Shown: positions 7,945-10,023 of the stretch, piece after piece | Numbering within the stretch: the first letter of the stretch is position 1 | Layout of the letters: each line of letters starts with the position of its first letter | Origin: Spirochaetota bacterium | GTDB lineage: Bacteria; Spirochaetota; UBA4802; UB4802 | Assembly (NCBI GenBank): GCA_018399855.1 | Contig: JAGYNX010000054.1 | Location: forward strand, 1-10,023 | Length of the DNA: 10,023 bases | Direction of reading: 5' to 3' | Notes under the pieces: generated by a model | What the model saw: the letters and a program-made list of their open reading frames with translations, nothing else | Databases searched by the model: none | Told to the model about the DNA's origin: nothing | Translations under genes and position numbers: made by a program

Positions 7945-7986
7945 CTTCAACTACCTTTTCTGATTATTAAAGTATATATTTTCAGT

Positions 7987-8529
7987 CTATATTTTCCCAA
8001 CCTGTAAGAAATCCAGCTCAACAGGAGTTCCCCTGCCAAAGATCTCAACTTTCACCCTCAGTCTTCCTTTTTCCGGATGTACTTCTTCTATAATACCGGT
8101 AAAATTACTGAAAGGACCATCAATTACTTTTACATGTTCACCAACAGAGAACTCCATTACAGCTGATGCTTTCTCTTTCGCCTTCTGTTCGCCCATCTGA
8201 TCAAACAAAGAGCTGACCTCGTTTATAGAAAGAGGACGGGGCTTACCCGACCCATACGCTCCCACAAAGTTGGTAACACCCGGGGTGTTCTTCACAAGAC
8301 TCCACGTTTCATCATCAAGTACCATTTCAACAAGAACATACCCGGGGAATATTTTTTTTGTTTTAACCCTTTTCTTTCCTTCTTTAACCTCAGTAACATC
8401 AACAGTGGGTATTTTTACCTGAAGAATTTTGTCATCAAAACCAAGATTCTGCACCTTCTTCTCAAGTGTAAGCTTTACCTTGTTTTCATGACCTGAGTAC
8501 GTATGTATTACAAACCATCCCTTTGACAT
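7987..8529 (-). CDS. nusG: Transcription elongation/antitermination factor NusG
   Basis: NusG binds RNA polymerase at the clamp and links it to Rho or to the leading ribosome. The frame is complete at 180 aa. I chose the ATG at 8529 over a GTG at 8538: GGTGAT lies 9 nt before the ATG but directly abuts the GTG, and 'MSKGWFVIHTYSGHENKV' is the standard family start. The NGN domain spans about residues 1-100 ('GWFVIHTYSGHE' at 4-15, 'IFPGYVLVEM' at 60-69, 'NTPGVTNFVG' at 81-90). A charged linker follows, and the KOW domain is at about 127-180 ('VGEHVKVIDGPFSNFTGIIEEV'). No additional inserted domain is seen. Its start is 5 nt after the secE stop, so the two genes are almost certainly co-translated. 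Confidence 0.97.
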   Translation of the reverse strand: MSKGWFVIHTYSGHENKVKLTLEKKVQNLGFDDKILQVKIPTVDVTEVKEGKKRVKTKKIFPGYVLVEMVLDDETWSLVKNTPGVTNFVGAYGSGKPRPLSINEVSSLFDQMGEQKAKEKASAVMEFSVGEHVKVIDGPFSNFTGIIEEVHPEKGRLRVKVEIFGRGTPVELDFLQVGKI

Positions 8530-8534
8530 GATTA

Positions 8535-8717
8535 TCACATCACCGACTGAATTAATGACATAAGAGTGGTATCAACTGCCCACAGGAAGAGAGACACGAT
8601 AACCACAGTCACGACTACCACTATAGTAAAGCTTGTCACCTCGTCACGTTCAGGCCAGGTAACCTTTCCCAGTTCATCCCTGGCTTCTTTAACAAATGTC
8701 ACTGTTTTTTTAAACAC
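8535..8717 (-). CDS. secE: Preprotein translocase subunit SecE
   Basis: SecE clamps the two halves of the SecY channel in the inner membrane. I place the start at the GTG at 8717, giving 60 aa. An ATG at 8783 in the same frame would add 22 residues that overlap the 3' end of rpmG and do not resemble SecE, while GGGG lies 8 nt before the GTG. An amphipathic helix (residues 3-17, 'KKTVTFVKEARDELG') leads into the signature 'KVTWP' at 18-22. One membrane segment, about 29-49, is rich in Val and Ile. The single-helix, 60-residue form is that of most bacteria; E. coli has three helices. It starts 17 nt after rpmG and ends 5 nt before nusG. Confidence 0.93.
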   Translation of the reverse strand: MFKKTVTFVKEARDELGKVTWPERDEVTSFTIVVVVTVVIVSLFLWAVDTTLMSLIQSVM

Positions 8718-8734
8718 AACGTATACCCCGAACC

Positions 8735-8887
8735 TTATGCCTTCGTTTCTTTGTGCATTGTATGCGTATTGCATCTTTTGCAATACTTCTTCATCTCAAG
8801 TTTCCCGGTCTGGTTCTTCTTGTTCTTTTTAGTTACGTAATTCTTTTCTTTGCATTCCTTGCATTGCAGCAATATTATATCACGCAT
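8735..8887 (-). CDS. rpmG: 50S ribosomal protein L33, zinc-binding (C+) type
   Basis: This small gene encodes 50 aa, found by translating 8735-8887. It reads MRDIILLQCKECKEKNY at the start and ends with a basic, His-rich tail (CKRCNTHTMHKETKA). L33 is a small basic protein of the large subunit near the E site. Two CXXC pairs (C9/C12 and C36/C39) make this the zinc-binding form, which some bacteria replace by a cysteine-free paralogue under zinc limitation. A GGA element (CCAGGAUG) lies about 9 nt before the ATG. It is the first protein gene of the secE-nusG-rplK run, as in many bacteria. The stop (TAA at 8735-8737) is 17 nt before the chosen secE start, and no tRNA-Trp lies between the two. 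Confidence 0.95.
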   Translation of the reverse strand: MRDIILLQCKECKEKNYVTKKNKKNQTGKLEMKKYCKRCNTHTMHKETKA

Positions 8888-8982
8888 GGCTTACATCCTG
8901 GATCAGTCATATTTTTAAAAATGATACCGTAATCAACCGCTCAGGCTAGAGCACGCTAATACGGGGACACTTTTCGTCAAGT

Positions 8983-9001
8983 ATTTTATTCTGCATAAAA
9001 T
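8983..9001. repeat. Perfect A/T inverted repeat upstream of rpmG
   Basis: Seven-base arms ATTTTAT (8983-8989) and ATAAAAT (8995-9001) flank five bases. All arm bases are A or T, so as RNA this is a weak stem. As DNA it has the form of a dyad operator. No function is assigned. Confidence 0.5.
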
Positions 9002-9008
9002 GTAAAAT

Positions 9009-9039
9009 GACGTGCCGCACCTGAGCAAGCCGGCATGTC
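9009..9039 (-). terminator. Hairpin downstream of tRNA-Thr; weak terminator candidate
   Basis: In the transcript GAC-A-UGCCG pairs with CGGCA-C-GUC, eight pairs with one A/C mismatch and a 13-nt loop. The following bases (AUUUUACAUUUU) are U-rich but interrupted. It lies about 40 nt beyond the tRNA 3' end, so it could partly end the tRNA transcript or mark a processing point for tRNA 3' maturation. Confidence 0.4.
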
Positions 9040-9080
9040 CTCGCAAAGTCACTACGTCTTCACAGATATGTTACACAATG

Positions 9081-9153
9081 AGCCCACGACCAGAATCGAA
9101 CTGGTGACCTTTTGCTTACCATGCAAATGCTCTACCGACTGAGCTACGTGGGC
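9081..9153 (-). tRNA. tRNA-Thr (anticodon GGU)
   Basis: The minus strand folds into a complete 73-nt cloverleaf. The acceptor is GCCCACG/CGTGGGC (7 bp), the D stem GCTC/GAGC with an 8-nt loop, and the anticodon stem TTTGC/GCAAA with loop ATGGTAA (9116-9122), giving anticodon GGU at 9118-9120, which reads ACC and ACU. The T stem is ACCAG/CTGGT with loop TTCGATT. The discriminator is U and the CCA end is not encoded, so it must be added after transcription. A tRNA-Thr upstream of the rpmG/secE/nusG cluster is common, but usually tuf lies between them. A promoter lies directly upstream. Confidence 0.95.
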
Positions 9154-9166
9154 ATCAGGACGATGT

Positions 9167-9195
9167 AGTATCGAAACATGGTCTTTTTTTGTCAA
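9167..9195 (-). promoter_or_regulatory. Probable sigma70 promoter for tRNA-Thr and possibly the downstream operon
   Basis: The minus strand has a perfect TTGACA (9190-9195), a 17-nt spacer and GATACT (9167-9172; four of six consensus bases). Transcription would begin near 9160, leaving a leader of about 7 nt before the tRNA. An eight-base A run lies one base upstream of the -35 box, resembling an UP element typical of stable-RNA promoters. This is the only strong promoter seen between rlpA and rpmG. Confidence 0.7.
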
Positions 9196-9210
9196 CTTTT
9201 TTTTACCAGC

Positions 9211-9238
9211 AGTATTTTTTTTGACCAACCTTTGTCAA
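9211..9238 (-). promoter_or_regulatory. Second, upstream promoter-like element before tRNA-Thr
   Basis: A second perfect TTGACA (9233-9238) is followed after 16 nt by AATACT (9211-9216; four of six). Its -35 region overlaps a dyad with arms TTTGAC and GTCAAA separated by 8 nt (9220-9239). Tandem promoters are common for stable RNA operons, but the -10 match and 16-nt spacing are weaker than in the downstream promoter. Confidence 0.4.
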
Positions 9239-9239
9239 A
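9220..9239. repeat. TTTGAC-N8-GTCAAA dyad, possible operator
   Basis: Six-base inverted arms at 9220-9225 and 9234-9239 are separated by eight bases and overlap the -35 box of the upstream promoter-like element. The spacing suits a dimeric DNA-binding protein. Part of the symmetry is created by the -35 hexamer itself, so chance is possible. Confidence 0.35.
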
Positions 9240-9287
9240 TAAATAACTTTCAGCTCCTTTCTGGCAACAACGACCTCTGATCATATA

Positions 9288-9317
9288 ATAAAGCATCCCG
9301 GAATAGAGATGCTTTAT
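9288..9317. terminator. Hairpin between rlpA and tRNA-Thr
   Basis: A perfect 10-bp stem, ATAAAGCATC with GATGCTTTAT, surrounds a 10-nt loop. It lies about 77 nt after the rlpA stop and before the tRNA promoters, the expected place for the rlpA transcript to end. Neither side has a real U tract (minus strand continues TATATGATC), so intrinsic termination is uncertain. It could be a 3' stabilising stem. Confidence 0.45.
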
Positions 9318-9393
9318 AGTAAGAATACAGCAATTAAACGTTTTTTCAATAAAATATAATATAATAGTGGAAGATATCTACCGTTTTTTACAT

Positions 9394-10023
9394 TTATCGT
9401 CTTTCTTCAACAAGATATGAAGGTATGTCACGCGCCTGCAAATCTCTTTTGAAGTCTTCAGCCTCGTATTTTGATTTCAGGTTGGTAATGCGCACCTTAT
9501 ACAGGTATCCCTCTCTAACAACGATAACCGGTTTATTAAACATCGAAGATACTTCATCCCGTAGTTTATCAGCATTTACCTGTGAATAGAATGCGCCAAC
9601 CTGTATCTGGTATGGACTGCTGACACTATCCATGTGTTCTGATGCGTTATAACTGTCCCGACCGAAAACAGGCTCAACTTCATCCGGTCTTCTGTGTTGC
9701 TCCAGGTTATCACGTGTATCTTTTTTCCCAAGAACCGTTATTCCCACCATGGCTTCACCAGTTTTGAGCATACCAAGCTCTGTAGCAGCCACATGGGATA
9801 CATCCAGTATCCGATCTTTTTTGAAAGGGCCCCTGTCATTTATTTTTACTTTAACTTTTCGGCCATTATCAAGATTTTCTACCAGTACAACTGTACCAAA
9901 GGGCAGAGACCTGTGTGCTGCTGTATACTGCTTCATGTCAAATCGTTCACCCGAAGCGGTAAGTCTTCCATGAAACTCCCGTCCATACCAGCTCGCGTTT
10001 CCTTTCTGATAATAACTGTGCCG
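9394..10023 (-). CDS. rlpA: RlpA-family septal ring protein / lytic transglycosylase-like, with SPOR domain (5' end outside window)
   Basis: The last 209 codons of this gene are present. The frame is open to the right edge, so the Met at 9936 is internal and the signal or lipoprotein region is missing. Visible residues 8-29 and onward (GNASWYG, then TASGERFD, then TAAHRSLPFGT) form the double-psi beta-barrel typical of RlpA. NDRGPF is at 62-67. The Glu26, Asp29, His37 and Asp63 positions conserved in enzymatically active RlpA are all kept. A variable linker (about 90-133) leads to a C-terminal SPOR domain (about 136-209, beginning PYQIQVGAFYS) that binds denuded septal glycan. Family members act in the envelope at division sites, and some cut peptidoglycan strands lacking stem peptides. 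It lies outside the ribosomal operon, with a hairpin and promoters between. Enzyme activity here is inferred. Confidence 0.92.
   Translation of the reverse strand, partial: RHSYYQKGNASWYGREFHGRLTASGERFDMKQYTAAHRSLPFGTVVLVENLDNGRKVKVKINDRGPFKKDRILDVSHVAATELGMLKTGEAMVGITVLGKKDTRDNLEQHRRPDEVEPVFGRDSYNASEHMDSVSSPYQIQVGAFYSQVNADKLRDEVSSMFNKPVIVVREGYLYKVRITNLKSKYEAEDFKRDLQARDIPSYLVEERR

Larger units (their letters stand above)
8888..9080 (-). other. tRNA-Thr to rpmG intergenic region (193 nt)
   Basis: No ORF or second tRNA is seen here. In the direction of transcription it holds a GC-containing hairpin (9009-9039) followed by a loosely U-rich stretch, then an A/T inverted repeat (8983-9001). A TTGACG follows, but no -10 hexamer lies at an acceptable distance: TATTAG is only 13 nt downstream. 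tuf and tRNA-Trp, which often lie near here, are absent. Whether rpmG has its own promoter or is read through from the tRNA promoter cannot be settled. Confidence 0.5.

Noticed and set aside
8718..8783. Upstream ATG that would lengthen SecE by 22 residues
   Set aside because: It lies inside rpmG in another frame and the added residues do not resemble SecE; the GTG at 8717 has a spaced GGGG and gives a typical 60-residue protein.
8940..8965. Segment resembling a tRNA D-arm (GCCTGAGCGGTTGA on the minus strand)
   Set aside because: No acceptor, anticodon or T arm can be built around it, so it is not a tRNA, and I cannot support a tRNA-Trp remnant.
8959..8980. TTGACG with TATTAG as a promoter for rpmG
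   Set aside because: The spacing is 13 nt, too short for a sigma70 promoter, and no better -10 lies at 16-18 nt.
1..10023. A novel defence, mobile or biosynthetic system
   Set aside because: Every coding region is a recognised housekeeping gene on one strand. I saw no transposase, integrase, repeat array, unusual fusion or foreign-looking segment.

Overview
The window is part of a bacterial core transcription/translation locus, and every gene reads on the minus strand. Running in the direction of transcription (high to low coordinates) it holds: the 3' part of an rlpA-type peptidoglycan gene with a SPOR domain; tRNA-Thr(GGU); rpmG (L33); secE; nusG; rplK (L11); rplA (L1); rplJ (L10); rplL (L7/L12); rpoB (RNA polymerase beta); and the first 648 codons of rpoC (beta'), which runs off the left edge.

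The likely host is a spirochaete (Spirochaetota). The RpoC N-terminus and RpoB match, by recollection, the wording of spirochaetal homologues (Treponema- and Leptospira-like stretches). RpoB lacks the large proteobacterial insertions. The rifampicin-pocket serine (E. coli Ser531) is Asn, as known in spirochaetes. No tuf gene lies between tRNA-Thr and the secE-nusG cluster. Base composition is moderate (low-to-mid 40s % GC by eye). No genus can be named from this window.

Layout: 9394-10023 is the rlpA 3' part. 9154-9393 is non-coding, with a hairpin and one or two sigma70-type promoters. 9081-9153 is tRNA-Thr. 8888-9080 is non-coding, with a GC hairpin and an A/T inverted repeat. 6261-8887 is a tight run rpmG-secE-nusG-rplK-rplA-rplJ, with gaps of 42 nt or less and a one-base TAATG overlap at rplA/rplJ. 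A 130-nt gap then precedes rplL, and a 280-nt gap before rpoB holds a near-consensus promoter overlapping a strong hairpin. A 69-nt gap precedes rpoC.

The genes make ribosomal stalk-base proteins (L11, L10, L7/L12, plus L1 and L33), the NusG elongation factor, the SecE translocon subunit and the two large RNA polymerase subunits. This is the familiar co-expression unit for growth-rate-linked synthesis of ribosomes and polymerase. I saw no mobile element, CRISPR array or unknown protein system. The points worth a second look are regulatory (rplL-rpoB spacer, missing L10 leader position, tRNA-Thr promoter region) and one resistance-linked residue.
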